DNA of 53,860 bases from Pelobacter sp. UBA6093 (GTDB lineage: Bacteria > Desulfobacterota > Desulfuromonadia > Desulfuromonadales > Syntrophotaleaceae). Each line of letters starts with the position of its first letter. The first letter of the stretch is position 1. Shown here one piece after another: positions 23,427 through 30,963 of this stretch. The translations under genes were made by a program, and so were the position numbers. Location: NCBI GenBank assembly GCA_002435955.1, contig DIWZ01000033.1:229508-283367 (forward strand), in the 5' to 3' direction. The notes below the pieces were generated by a model. That model did not search any database. It was not told the DNA's origin and saw only the letters and a list, made by a program, of their open reading frames with translations.

Positions 23427-24243
23427 GAAAACCGGGACAGATTTATTTATTGCTAATTAAGGAGGAAACGGAGAAAACCGGGATAAATTTATTTATTGCT
23501 AATTAAGGGTAGCTTTTTGTATAAAGGCTTTATGCCCCGTATCGGTCGACTTGTCATTCCGAACTACCCCCATCATGTGATCCATCGAGGACACAATCGC
23601 CAAGCGATTTTTATCCAGGCTGATGACTATCGTTATTACCTGGATAATCTCGTTGAGTGCAAAGACGAGCTCAACTGCCGACTTTATGCGTACTGCTTGA
23701 TGACCAACCATGTTCACTTGGTTGTCGATCCCGGTGATGATTCAGAATCCCTTGCACGGCTGTTGAAGAAGGTAGCTGCTAGACAAACCAGGTATGTGAA
23801 TCGTAAGGAAGGTCGGTCTGGAACGCTTTGGGAAGGAAGGTACCGCTCAAGCATCGTCTGTAAAGACACCTATCTTCTTGCCTGCACAAGATATGTGGAG
23901 ATGAACCCCGTCCGAGCTTGTATGGTATCTCATCCTAGTGAATATCGCTGGTCCAGTTACAGAGAGAAAATGGGCGGAGGTCCCGGGATAATTGACCGGG
24001 ATCCCTCTTTTCTGGCTCTCGGGGCGGAAGAGTCGCATCGAAAACAGGCGTATGAGAAGTGGGTTCTTTCGTCGATTCCAGAAGGAGAATGGGAGCGCAT
24101 TCGAGAATCAGTCCAGCGGGGACATTTGACCGGGGCGCAGAAGCTGGAGGAAGAGGTCGCCGAAAGGCTAGGGATAAGGCTTGAATTGAGAAAGCCTGGA
24201 AGGCCACGGCATATTAGAGAAAAATAAATCTGTCCCGGTTTTC
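23427..24243 (+). mobile_element. Y1 transposase element, family I, copy C with doubled left end
   Basis: Two left ends stand in tandem: GAAAACCGGGACAG... at 23427-23448 and GAAAACCGGGATAA... at 23473-23494, each followed by TTGCTAATTAAGG. The right inverted repeat is at 24222-24243. The rest matches copy A with only a few base changes in about 750. Confidence 0.85.
23532..24227 (+). CDS. REP-associated tyrosine transposase, family I, copy C
   Basis: A 231-residue protein practically identical to copy A, with the same start (MPRIGRLVIP), HUH pair TNHVHLVVD, catalytic Tyr in QTRYVNRK and GTLWEGRYRSS. The reading frame is intact and the stop codon TAA lies within the right inverted repeat. The few silent or near-silent differences from copy A indicate very recent duplication or ongoing gene conversion. 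Confidence 0.9.
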   Translation: MPRIGRLVIPNYPHHVIHRGHNRQAIFIQADDYRYYLDNLVECKDELNCRLYAYCLMTNHVHLVVDPGDDSESLARLLKKVAARQTRYVNRKEGRSGTLWEGRYRSSIVCKDTYLLACTRYVEMNPVRACMVSHPSEYRWSSYREKMGGGPGIIDRDPSFLALGAEESHRKQAYEKWVLSSIPEGEWERIRESVQRGHLTGAQKLEEEVAERLGIRLELRKPGRPRHIREK

Positions 24244-24254
24244 TCCGGTTTTCT

Positions 24255-24385
24255 CTTCATCTGGCACATAACCCACTGCTGCCACAAGAAGAATTCTTGC
24301 TGAAGTTCGCTCACGACCGCGCTCTATTCATGTACTGATTAAGCGAAGCTCGCAAACGGTTCCTGTAAATTTTACCTATAGTGTA
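24255..24385 (+). pseudogene. Decayed 5' fragment of a family II Y1 transposase
   Basis: Nucleotides TCATCTGGCACATAACCCAC, CTGCTGCCACAAGAAG and TTGCTGAAGTTCGCTCACGA align with codons 13-40 of the family II transposase, with several indels and an early stop. It begins directly at the right end of copy C, so copy C probably inserted into this older relative. Confidence 0.75.
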
Positions 24386-24392
24386 GGTTTTT

Positions 24393-24746
24393 ATGACAAA
24401 TCACATCATAAAACAGTGGGTCGTGATGTTGTTGTGCACCACAATATCGATGGCATCGCTACCAGCATGTTCCAAAAATAGCGAACAGGACGCGTATGAA
24501 GAAGTGTTGTCAACCTTGTCAATACAGAAACTCGCCTCCTTTCTTGAAACTTACCCGGACGGCAAATACGAATATTTGGTCATAAATGAATTTTTGGACA
24601 GATGTGATGCCGAACCTGATCCAAAGAGCTGCAATGAAATGCTTCTTGAGGCAATTCCAGGAAACAGCAAGCTATATGACATTATTGCTGAGAGATATGA
24701 CGGCGTTAAGTACCGAGCAGGAGAAAGCGTTGAAAATCATTTTTAA
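24393..24746 (+). CDS. Small lipoprotein or exported protein of unknown function
   Basis: A 117-residue protein. A charged N-terminus and hydrophobic stretch (VVMLLCTTISMASLPAC) end in LPAC, an acceptable lipobox, so Cys26 is probably lipidated. The mature part is acidic and helical (SIQKLASFLETYPDGKYEYLVINEFLDRC) and carries two more Cys. It overlaps the next gene by 17 bases, which suggests coupled expression. No recognised domain. Confidence 0.65.
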   Translation: MTNHIIKQWVVMLLCTTISMASLPACSKNSEQDAYEEVLSTLSIQKLASFLETYPDGKYEYLVINEFLDRCDAEPDPKSCNEMLLEAIPGNSKLYDIIAERYDGVKYRAGESVENHF

Positions 24747-25245
24747 ATTGATGTTCTTCATTTTGACGCTGATGGTTTTGAGTGGCTGCGGGACTACCTT
24801 GCATATTGAGCCGAAAGTAGCCGAAATTGACTCTGGAGATTTTTGTGTGGTCGGCCACGTAGAATACGAAGGCAATGAAGATTATCTCCCGCAAACCATC
24901 AAACGGGGTGCCGAAGACGAAAGCTTGCCGGCCATCAGGTACGAATACAAGGTCGGATACGGAAAAGACAGCGTTCCCGAAATACTTCCACTATTCAACC
25001 CATTAACTCTCGTAGGGTTCCCCATTGGTTCCGACAGTATTTTAATTGTCGCAGAGCTTGTTATTGAGAAACGAGAGACATTGAGGCGATACCGATCTAC
25101 ATGCGTTATCGATAAAAGGCGAAGTCTATTTTATCAAGGGAAAACTTTTTCCGAATTACGAAAAAATGGCCTTTTGCTGGTCAGGAAAAATATCGAATCA
25201 CAAATGTTGAACGACAGGGAGTTCCTGTCGAATTTGCGCCGATAA
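24730..25245 (+). CDS. Lipoprotein of unknown function
   Basis: A 171-residue protein. TTG at 24730 is chosen: CAGGAGAAAGCG lies before it, and the signal peptide KIIFKLMFFILTLMVLSGC then ends in the lipobox LSGC. The mature part shows no known domain; it has a beta-rich stretch (GDFCVVGHVEYEG) and a basic C-terminus. The gene overlaps the upstream small lipoprotein, so both are likely one transcription unit. An earlier ATG in frame would place the signal sequence internally, so it is rejected. Confidence 0.65.
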   Translation: MKIIFKLMFFILTLMVLSGCGTTLHIEPKVAEIDSGDFCVVGHVEYEGNEDYLPQTIKRGAEDESLPAIRYEYKVGYGKDSVPEILPLFNPLTLVGFPIGSDSILIVAELVIEKRETLRRYRSTCVIDKRRSLFYQGKTFSELRKNGLLLVRKNIESQMLNDREFLSNLRR

Positions 25246-25272
25246 TTGTTTTTTTCCAAAAGGAGGTAGTCA

Positions 25273-25728
25273 ATGTGCGTTCTGGTTCGTAAAGCTGTTG
25301 TAGCTCTCTCTCTGGTGGCGCTGACGTTTCTTTCTGGCTGTGCCAGCCTTGGCCAGGTCTACCAGGAAGAGCCTATCCCACAGGACAAGGGGTTGGTTTA
25401 TCTCTACCGGCCGAGCAGCTTTATCGGCGGTGGTGTATCGTATGACGTCAAAGTTGGCGAGACCCCGGTGACCACTTTGTACAATGGGGGATACTACCCA
25501 TATTTCTCCGACCCTGGCGAAGTCGAGTTCTGGGCAAAGACGGAAAGCAAAAGCGCCGTGACCCTGGATGTCAAGGCCGGAGAAACCTACTTTGTAAAAG
25601 GGACCGTGGGCGTTGGCCTACTTGTCGGCCGTCCACATCTGACTGTGGTGCCGAATGAAACCGGTGGCAAGGAAATCGCTGACTGCAAAATGATCCCAGA
25701 TAAACAGCTTTCGGCAAAAGCCGAGTAA
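25273..25728 (+). CDS. DUF2846-like lipoprotein
   Basis: A 151-residue lipoprotein with signal VVALSLVALTFLSGC (lipobox LSGC, Cys near residue 23). The mature part LVYLYRPSSFIGGGVSYDVK, followed by YNGGYYPYFSDPGEVEFWAKTE and LDVKAGETYFVKG, follows the DUF2846 beta-sandwich pattern. The family has no known activity. AAAGGAGGTAGTCA before the ATG gives strong translation. It follows two other lipoprotein genes, forming an envelope-protein cluster at the edge of the former integron array. Confidence 0.75.
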   Translation: MCVLVRKAVVALSLVALTFLSGCASLGQVYQEEPIPQDKGLVYLYRPSSFIGGGVSYDVKVGETPVTTLYNGGYYPYFSDPGEVEFWAKTESKSAVTLDVKAGETYFVKGTVGVGLLVGRPHLTVVPNETGGKEIADCKMIPDKQLSAKAE

Positions 25729-25786
25729 GGGAGATGCCCACACGGCAATCTTTTTCCACCTGGCACAAGTATTGACTGAAGTAGCT

Positions 25787-25840
25787 GAGGTCGGATCAAG
25801 TTAACCAGTGAAATATTTGAGGTTGGCTTGGTCCGGCCCC
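25787..25840. mobile_element. 54-bp derivative of the family II Y1 element (MITE-like)
   Basis: Ends GAGGTCGGATCA (10 of 12 matches) and TGGTCCGGCCCC (11 of 12) are inverted relative to each other, as in the full element at 21769-22735, with only 30 bases between. It is the kind of REP/BIME-like hairpin that such transposases can act on. Confidence 0.65.
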
Positions 25841-25851
25841 GAGCCAAGGTC

Positions 25852-25920
25852 CCGCGCTCCCTTCGGTCGCTGGACGCTGCTCGATAAAGCCGCCCAGCGC
25901 CGATTAACTCACCGCTATGT
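25852..25920 (+). repeat. attC5, partial
   Basis: CGCTCCCTTCGGTCGCTGG and the following stem match the loop of attC1 almost exactly; L'/R' are recognisable as GATTAACTC and CGCTATG. The R''/L'' side is missing, replaced by the 54-bp mini-element just upstream. It marks the end of the former cassette array. Confidence 0.75.
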
Positions 25921-25946
25921 GTCGACTACAAAGATGGAGGTGACTC

Positions 25947-26330
25947 TTGTACTACATTGTTGAGACCGGCAAATCATTCGAGCAAGCTTCGGTGGACCTT
26001 GATTCAGCGGTTAAACGGCACGGTTTCGGGGTGCTGCATGTCCACGACTTAGGAACCACCCTTCGCAGTAAGGGCATTTCATTTGATGAGCAGTGCAAGA
26101 TTTTCGAGGTCTGCAATCCGGAGCAGGCTGCGAAGGTTCTGTCAACCGATATGCGTCTAAACATGGCGCTACCGTGTCGTATCTCGGTGTTCACGGAAAA
26201 AGGTAAAACGAAGATCGGCCTGATCAAGCCAGTTGAAATGCTTTCGGCGTTATCTCAGGATCCAGCATTGGCGCAAATAGCCAGAGAAGTTGAGGAAAAA
26301 ACCAAGCGAATGGTTGATGAGGCGAAATGA
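25947..26330 (+). CDS. DUF302 domain protein
   Basis: A 127-residue protein that matches the DUF302 fold: YIVETGKSFEQASVDLDSAVKRHGFGVLHVHDLG, then FEVCNPEQAAKVLSTDM and LPCRISVFTEKGKTKIGLI (segments shown separately). No signal peptide. Family function is unknown; members occur in heavy-metal and stress clusters. TTG at 25947 is preferred as start because GGAGGTGACTC precedes it. Two further small genes overlap its end, so a three-gene operon is likely. Confidence 0.8.
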   Translation: MYYIVETGKSFEQASVDLDSAVKRHGFGVLHVHDLGTTLRSKGISFDEQCKIFEVCNPEQAAKVLSTDMRLNMALPCRISVFTEKGKTKIGLIKPVEMLSALSQDPALAQIAREVEEKTKRMVDEAK

Positions 26331-26586
26331 GGGTTCGCCACATGACAACGCCATTGTCAACGGCAAGCAAGTCAGAATAAAGCGGGCATCGACGGTGGAG
26401 GGTATGCCGGTAGACGAGTTCATAATGAAGAATGCTGATCCGATCTGGCTCCACCAGAATGAAATGTGGCAGCTGATACCGGTCGAAGAGCCCTATTCCG
26501 ATGCCGACTCGAATTTCAAGGGGAGTGAGAACATAGAGGGGAACCAAAACGATTTGAGGAATATTTCGGCGCCCGATGAAGCATAA
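26317..26586 (+). CDS. Hypothetical 89-residue protein
   Basis: A short hydrophilic protein with the phrase STVEGMPVDEFIMKNADPIW and LHQNEMWQLIP. No recognised domain, signal or membrane segment. It overlaps the 3' end of the DUF302 gene by 14 bases and the 5' end of the NfeD-like gene by 11 bases, which supports a real gene in a coupled operon. Start is uncertain (TTG at 26290 is possible). Confidence 0.55.
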   Translation: MRRNEGSPHDNAIVNGKQVRIKRASTVEGMPVDEFIMKNADPIWLHQNEMWQLIPVEEPYSDADSNFKGSENIEGNQNDLRNISAPDEA

Positions 26587-27004
26587 ACCGCCAAAAGCAG
26601 CGCCAACTGTCTATCTCCGATACATCCTGATGAATGTGCCCGGGATGGTCGGCTTCATGCTGGTCCTGATTATCATCCGGCACTTTGTCTCGCTGCCGCT
26701 CTGGCTTTTCTGGGGGCTTGTCGCCTGTTGGGTGATCAAGGATGCGGTGTTGTTTCCTTTTGTCCGGCGAGCCTACGAATCGGATGAGGCAAGCGTGACC
26801 GGAAGCATGGTAGGTAAACGCGGCACGGTGAAGACACGGTTGGATCCCTCCGGATACATCCAGGTGCGCGGCGAGCTTTGGAGAGCCAAGAGGGTGGGTG
26901 ATGGTCCTCCTCTGGAGGTGGGCCGCCATGTCCTTGTTCAACATATGGAAGGGCTTACACTGTACGTGATACCGGAGGACGCTGAAGAAAAGGAGTTTTC
27001 CTGA
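26576..27004 (+). CDS. NfeD-like membrane protein
   Basis: A 142-residue protein. Two membrane segments (about residues 22-40 and 43-62) are followed by a soluble C-terminal OB-fold. MVGKRGTVKTRLDPSGYIQV and RGELWRAKRVG are the NfeD C-terminal domain hallmark. NfeD proteins usually pair with a stomatin-type SPFH protein or ClpP-class protease, neither of which is near, so this is a short stand-alone form. Translation is probably coupled to the preceding gene. A terminator follows at 27074-27107. Confidence 0.8.
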   Translation: MKHKPPKAAPTVYLRYILMNVPGMVGFMLVLIIIRHFVSLPLWLFWGLVACWVIKDAVLFPFVRRAYESDEASVTGSMVGKRGTVKTRLDPSGYIQVRGELWRAKRVGDGPPLEVGRHVLVQHMEGLTLYVIPEDAEEKEFS

Positions 27005-27073
27005 TACCGGCAAAGATTGAATTCCGGTAAGGGGGTTGGAGCGTGGTCAGTCCCCGCTCGACGGGGAGATGCA

Positions 27074-27107
27074 AAAAAGCTGGTCAAAAATGACCAGCTC
27101 CGGTTTT
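27074..27107. terminator. Bidirectional terminator between NfeD-like and PRC-barrel genes
   Basis: AGCTGGTCA / TGACCAGCT, a perfect 9-bp stem with a 4-base loop. Reading the minus strand it is followed by TTTTTT, ideal for the PRC-barrel gene; on the plus strand TTTT follows after CCGG. Confidence 0.9.
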
Positions 27108-27119
27108 CACTCAGGCTTT

Positions 27120-27539
27120 TTAGTGCCTGTATGTTTCTCCTTCGGATTTTTCACCCCTTAGACCTCGGTGCGCCTCATACGGGGGCACATCATAGTAGCG
27201 ATTAATTCTGTCTCCCCACTCCTGCGACATGGCCGGCCAATCATCCTTATCAAAGCCGGGGGCGTTTTTCAGGCGTTCTTTATCCACATTGAGCGTGAAG
27301 CGCTTGTTCTCTGTATCCAGGCGCAGAGACGAAAAGGGGATGGCAAAGAGTTTGTCACCCATCCCGAGAAAACCGCCGAAGGAAAGCACCGCGTAATTGA
27401 CCCGGCCACTAAATGTATCGATCATCAGTTCTTCGATTTTGCCGAGGTCTTCGCCTTCCATGTTGACTACTTTGTCTCCAATAAGTGTGGAGGCACTCAT
27501 GATCGCTGGTCCCGGGCCTTTGCCTGTTGCAGTTGCCAT
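27120..27539 (-). CDS. PRC-barrel domain protein
   Basis: A 139-residue soluble protein. MSASTLIGDKVVNMEGEDLG (residues 14-33) and KIEELMIDTFSGRVNYAVLSFGG form the PRC-barrel; LFAIPFSSLRLD completes it. The C-terminal 45 residues (FDKDDWPAMSQEWGDRINRYY) are typical of stress-induced relatives. The family occurs in photosynthetic reaction centres and in RimM; this group is of unknown biochemical role and often lies with BON and CsbD proteins. A strong ribosome-binding site (AAAGGAGATCAACC) and a clear sigma-70 promoter at 27583-27612 precede it. Confidence 0.9.
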   Translation of the reverse strand: MATATGKGPGPAIMSASTLIGDKVVNMEGEDLGKIEELMIDTFSGRVNYAVLSFGGFLGMGDKLFAIPFSSLRLDTENKRFTLNVDKERLKNAPGFDKDDWPAMSQEWGDRINRYYDVPPYEAHRGLRGEKSEGETYRH

Positions 27540-27582
27540 GGTTGATCTCCTTTCTTGGATTAGTATTCCTTGTTGCTATCTC

Positions 27583-27612
27583 ATCATATTCCCTGCTCTG
27601 GCAGCGTGTCAA
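27583..27612 (-). promoter_or_regulatory. Sigma-70-type promoter of the PRC-barrel gene
   Basis: On the minus strand TTGACA (27612-27607), 18 bases, then TATGAT (27588-27583), about 45 bases before the start codon. Both boxes are at or one base from consensus. Confidence 0.75.
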
Positions 27613-27732
27613 GGAGTCTAACAATCCGTTTCAGAGCGGTTTTTTTATCTTTGGTGATGCTGTGATCCGAAGTGTGAATCTGTTGCCTGAAGTCTGTCAC
27701 GTTAATAAATCCTGCCAGCTTGGTGGTTGCAC

Positions 27733-27760
27733 AACGGCGGAGCTTTACTCCGCCGTTTCT
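27733..27760. terminator. Intrinsic-type stem-loop
   Basis: AACGGCGGAG / CTCCGCCGTT, a perfect 10-bp stem with loop CTTTA, followed on the plus strand by TTCTATTT. It lies downstream of sodC and upstream of the PRC-barrel promoter, insulating the two. Confidence 0.7.
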
Positions 27761-27855
27761 ATTTCTGCCCTTCGTGCACCGGCTTTCGGTCTCTGTGCAC
27801 TGATCGTTGAATCGGCTGTAGCGATTCGCTAAGAGATCCCCTGAGGTTATTCAGC

Positions 27856-28461
27856 CTAGTTTTCGGCCCGGATAACCCCACAAGCCACCCTTGGTCCGGC
27901 GTTTCCGATGGGCTGCGAGGTCAGGTCGTCCGGTTGGGCATGAACGATAACGGCTTTCCCCACTATGGCATTAAGGCCTTGCAAAGTGATGATTTGATCT
28001 TCTCTCTCGTAATGGGCTTTCCCGCTCGAATCTGCCTCCACATTCCCCAGATCACCAACGTGGCGTTGTGCGGCTGGATTATCGGGAGCACCATGAGCGG
28101 TATTCTCCGGATTGAAATGCTCTCCCGCCGAGGAGGCATCCGGAGCACTGCAGTCGCCGGTTTGGTGGATATGGAAGCCATGCTTGCCCGGCTCCAGCCC
28201 TTCAAGGTCCGCAACAATCCGAATTTTTCCGTTCATCGATTCAAAGGTCACCCTTCCGGTCACCTGATTGTTCTGTGTCGGTTTTAATTCGGCTACCGCT
28301 AGGGCTGGTTGCTGTGCCTCCACCTGTGGTTGCTGTGTCTCCATGGGTGTCTCTTTTTCCGGCGCTGCAGGAGGCTGCGACTCTTCTTTTTGGCACCCTG
28401 CCAGGGTCAATAGCAAGGCGCAGATCAGGGTAATCAGCCATATATTCGGTTTTTCGTTCAT
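27856..28461 (-). CDS. sodC: Cu/Zn superoxide dismutase, lipoprotein
   Basis: A 201-residue exported enzyme. The signal peptide ends in LLTLAGC (lipobox), followed by a Pro/Gln/Glu-rich linker of about 45 residues. The SOD domain has all expected metal ligands: HGFHIHQTGDC, EHFNPENTAHG, HVGDLGNV and VIVHAQPDD, with GPRVACGVI giving the second disulfide Cys. It converts superoxide to peroxide outside the cytoplasmic membrane. ATG at 28461 is preceded by AAAAGGAGAATCAAC. Neighbours encode other stress proteins (PRC-barrel, BON), which fits oxidative or envelope stress. Confidence 0.93.
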   Translation of the reverse strand: MNEKPNIWLITLICALLLTLAGCQKEESQPPAAPEKETPMETQQPQVEAQQPALAVAELKPTQNNQVTGRVTFESMNGKIRIVADLEGLEPGKHGFHIHQTGDCSAPDASSAGEHFNPENTAHGAPDNPAAQRHVGDLGNVEADSSGKAHYEREDQIITLQGLNAIVGKAVIVHAQPDDLTSQPIGNAGPRVACGVIRAEN

Positions 28462-28522
28462 GTTGATTCTCCTTTTTGCGGGCGACATGTCATACCCAAT
28501 GTCACCTGCAGGGTCTTTTCCT

Positions 28523-28549
28523 AAAACAATGATACCCCGCCTGGGCGGG
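28523..28549 (-). terminator. Terminator of the BON lipoprotein gene
   Basis: ACCCCGCC / GGCGGGGT with a 2-base loop; on the minus strand TATCATTGTTTT follows. It lies between the BON gene and sodC. Confidence 0.7.
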
Positions 28550-28583
28550 GTGTCCTGCCTTTCACCAAAGAGCCGTTGCAGAG

Positions 28584-28901
28584 CTACTGTCGAAGAATCA
28601 AGTCGTTTTTGACATCGACCACACCTTCGACACCTTTCGCTATTTGTCCGGCGGTTTCTTTACTCTCTTCGGTGTCCACGAATCCGCTCAACTGAACGAC
28701 GCCGCGATATGTCTCGACTTCGATCTGCATCGCCTTGGTGACTTCATTGCGGATCAGTTCAGATTTTACTTTGGTGGTGATGACCTTGTCGTCGACATAG
28801 ATTCCGGTGCTGCGGGTTGTTTGGTTTGAGGTACAGGCGGTAAAGGCAAGCAGCATCGCTACTCCGATTAAACATCTGATTAGGGTTCTCATCTGGTTCA
28901 T
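28584..28901 (-). CDS. BON domain lipoprotein (OsmY-like)
   Basis: A 105-residue lipoprotein. Signal CLIGVAMLLAFTAC ends in a lipobox, then one BON domain: DDKVITTKVKSELIRNEVTK, VETYRGVVQLSGFVDT and AKGVEGVVDVKNDL. Such proteins bind phospholipid surfaces and help keep the outer membrane intact in osmotic stress. ATG at 28901 follows GAGGAGGACCAG; the longer frame lacks a ribosome-binding site. It is cotranscribed with, or separately ended from, sodC by the hairpin at 28523-28549. Confidence 0.9.
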   Translation of the reverse strand: MNQMRTLIRCLIGVAMLLAFTACTSNQTTRSTGIYVDDKVITTKVKSELIRNEVTKAMQIEVETYRGVVQLSGFVDTEESKETAGQIAKGVEGVVDVKNDLILRQ

Positions 28902-29152
28902 CTGGTCCTCCTCTTTTATTGAGTTCAGCCAGCGCAACATGTACATTTTATCATTTTTTCACCTTTTGTCCGATTTCGAGGCAGAATTATGCAGGTTTGC
29001 GAACACCTGGGAGTAAGAAATCGCGCCTTAAAACCGGGTGATTTACATCTGGTACAAACTGATTACGGCGGTGGAAATATTACCCGGAGGTTGGAAATTT
29101 TCATGAGAAAAGAGGACAAGTCTTTGCATGGCTCTATAATAAGAGCAGGCTC
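28902..29152. other. Non-coding stretch upstream of the BON gene
   Basis: Together with the following pseudogene this makes a gene-free gap of almost 600 bases up to the chrA stop. It should contain the BON promoter. No other convincing structure is seen. Confidence 0.4.
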
Positions 29153-29286
29153 ATGTCTCGGCCTCTACGTATTGAATACCCGATGCCTGGTGTCATGTGA
29201 TGAACCGTGGAAGGCGAGGAGAGAAAGTCTTTGCGGACAGCAGGAATTATCAGATTTCGACTCGGGTCAGCGGCGATGTCGTATGA
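29153..29286 (+). pseudogene. Y1 transposase fragment, third family
   Basis: ATG at 29153 opens MSRPLRIEYP; after one frameshift the sequence continues AWCHVMNRGRRGEKVFADSR and NYQ, the standard N-terminus of the MSRPLRIE-type Y1 transposases. The rest of the gene is missing; a short frame of unknown nature (ending KWSKEIWGDVTE) follows to 29393. Confidence 0.75.
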
Positions 29287-29495
29287 AGAAAATGCGAGAC
29301 AAGAAATTGGACAAAGAGGCGCTCTGGCCTACCGAACGCTTCTCCACGTTTGCGAAGTGGAGCAAGGAGATATGGGGCGATGTCACTGAATAAAGGAGGC
29401 CGAACATGGCATCAGGACCGTGCCCAGGCCGAAATCCATCTTTACTTCCGCCGGCCCGGCTAACCTAATGTCCATCCGGAAACTATGGATGAAAA

Positions 29496-30692
29496 CTAAC
29501 CTAGATAGACCAGCCCCGCGAGGGTTGCGAGAACAACCACCAGCCAGGGGGGAGCCTTCCAAAAATGCAGCAAACCGAAAACAGCAAGGCCGACGATCAC
29601 ATCTGCCGGCCCATGGATGCCCTTCGTCCAGACCGGATCGTACATCTCCGCCAGCAGTATTCCGACCACGGCGGCATTCGTTCCGCGCAACGCCGCCTGC
29701 GCCGCCGGCATCTGGCGCAAGGTCTCCCAGAAAGGGAGCGCCCCCTGCACGAGGAGGGCAGACGGGAGGAAGATGGCCACCAGCGCCCAGAGGCCGCCAA
29801 TCCATCCGCCGGGGACGACGGTCATGGCGGCTCCGAGGTAGGCGGCGAAAGTGAAAAGAGGTCCCGGCACCGCCTGCGCCGCCCCGTACCCGGCAAGGAA
29901 GCTGTCGTACCCGACCCAGCCGGGGGGAACGACCTCGGCCTGGAGCAGGGGGAGAACGACGTGCCCGCCACCGAAGACGAGGGAGCCGGAGCGGTAAAAG
30001 CTCTCGAAGACTTGCAAGGGAGCCGCCGGAAACCAGCCGACCAGGACTGGTAGACCGAAAAGCAGGATGAAAAAAGCGGCTAGACAGCCCACCCCTTTCC
30101 GGCGAGAGAATAATGTGGCATCCGAGTCGACCGTCACCGGACCGGCCGCATCCCGGTAGAGTCCCCAACCCAGAACGGCGCCGGCGAGGATGATGAATAC
30201 CTGAGTGATCGACGTCGGCCAGGCGAGGGCGACAATCGCTGCCAGCAACGCGACGGTTGCTCTCGGACGATCGGGACAAAGCTGGACCGCCATACCCCAA
30301 ACCGCTTTGGCCACGACCGCCACCGCAGCCACTTTCAGACCCTGCAGCCACCCCGCGTTTTGCACATCCCCCAAAGCGGTTACGCCATAGGCGAACGCGA
30401 TCAACGCCGCCGCCGACGGCATGGTAAAGCCGAGCCAGGCTGCCAATCCCCCCAATGTGCCGCCCTGTCGCAGGCCGATGGCGTAGCCGACCTGACTGCT
30501 CGCCGGCCCGGGGAGAAACTGGCAGAGGGCGACCAGATCGGCATAGCTTTCTTCGGACAACCAGCGCCGCCGCTGCACGAACTCTTCCCGAAAAAATCCG
30601 AGATGCGCCACCGGGCCGCCGAACGAGGTCAGACCGAGCTTCAGAAATACGAGAAAAATCAGGCCAATTCTCGATTGCTCTTTATTGGTCAT
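29496..30692 (-). CDS. chrA: Chromate transporter family protein
   Basis: A 398-residue membrane protein with two CHR repeats: FLKLGLTSFGGPVAHLGFFR with ALCQFLPGPASSQVGYAIG in the first half, and SFYRSGSLVFGGGHVVLPLL with FLAGYGAAQAVPGPLFTFAAYLG (shown in parts) in the second. About ten to twelve hydrophobic segments. ChrA exports chromate using the proton gradient; related proteins may carry other oxyanions. GGAGAAAGC precedes the ATG. Directly upstream is a recombinase remnant and a metal-type two-component system, all consistent with metal resistance, but linkage is not proven. Confidence 0.9.
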   Translation of the reverse strand: MTNKEQSRIGLIFLVFLKLGLTSFGGPVAHLGFFREEFVQRRRWLSEESYADLVALCQFLPGPASSQVGYAIGLRQGGTLGGLAAWLGFTMPSAAALIAFAYGVTALGDVQNAGWLQGLKVAAVAVVAKAVWGMAVQLCPDRPRATVALLAAIVALAWPTSITQVFIILAGAVLGWGLYRDAAGPVTVDSDATLFSRRKGVGCLAAFFILLFGLPVLVGWFPAAPLQVFESFYRSGSLVFGGGHVVLPLLQAEVVPPGWVGYDSFLAGYGAAQAVPGPLFTFAAYLGAAMTVVPGGWIGGLWALVAIFLPSALLVQGALPFWETLRQMPAAQAALRGTNAAVVGILLAEMYDPVWTKGIHGPADVIVGLAVFGLLHFWKAPPWLVVVLATLAGLVYLG

Positions 30693-30744
30693 GCTTTCTC
30701 CGGATTCGAATAAGGACTCTCGGTCAATTCCCGATACAGTTCTT

Positions 30745-30881
30745 CGACCTGCCGCCCGACAAGGTCAAGTACTTCGAAGCACCTGGCTGCAGCAAGACAG
30801 AGATCGCGGAGCATTACGGCATCAGCCGATCATCGGTCTATCGACTTTATGCAGAGAACCGCCAGCCTCCTGGCAGGAAAA
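30745..30881 (+). pseudogene. Possible serine-recombinase HTH fragment
   Basis: The frame reads APGCSKTEIAEHYGISRSSV followed by YRLYAE, a helix-turn-helix much like the C-terminal DNA-binding domain of resolvase/invertase proteins. No catalytic domain is attached. It may be the last trace of a transposon that delivered chrA. Confidence 0.45.
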
Positions 30882-30963
30882 AGCCTTCGACCACCAAATC
30901 GGGGGCGTTTATGTCTGGAAAAGAGCGAGTGGTGAGAATCGGAAATTTCCTTTCGATCGCCAT

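Noticed and set aside
29190..29210. Possible selenocysteine TGA in the Y1 fragment
   Set aside because: Two adjacent TGA codons plus a frameshift and missing catalytic domain show a pseudogene, not recoding.
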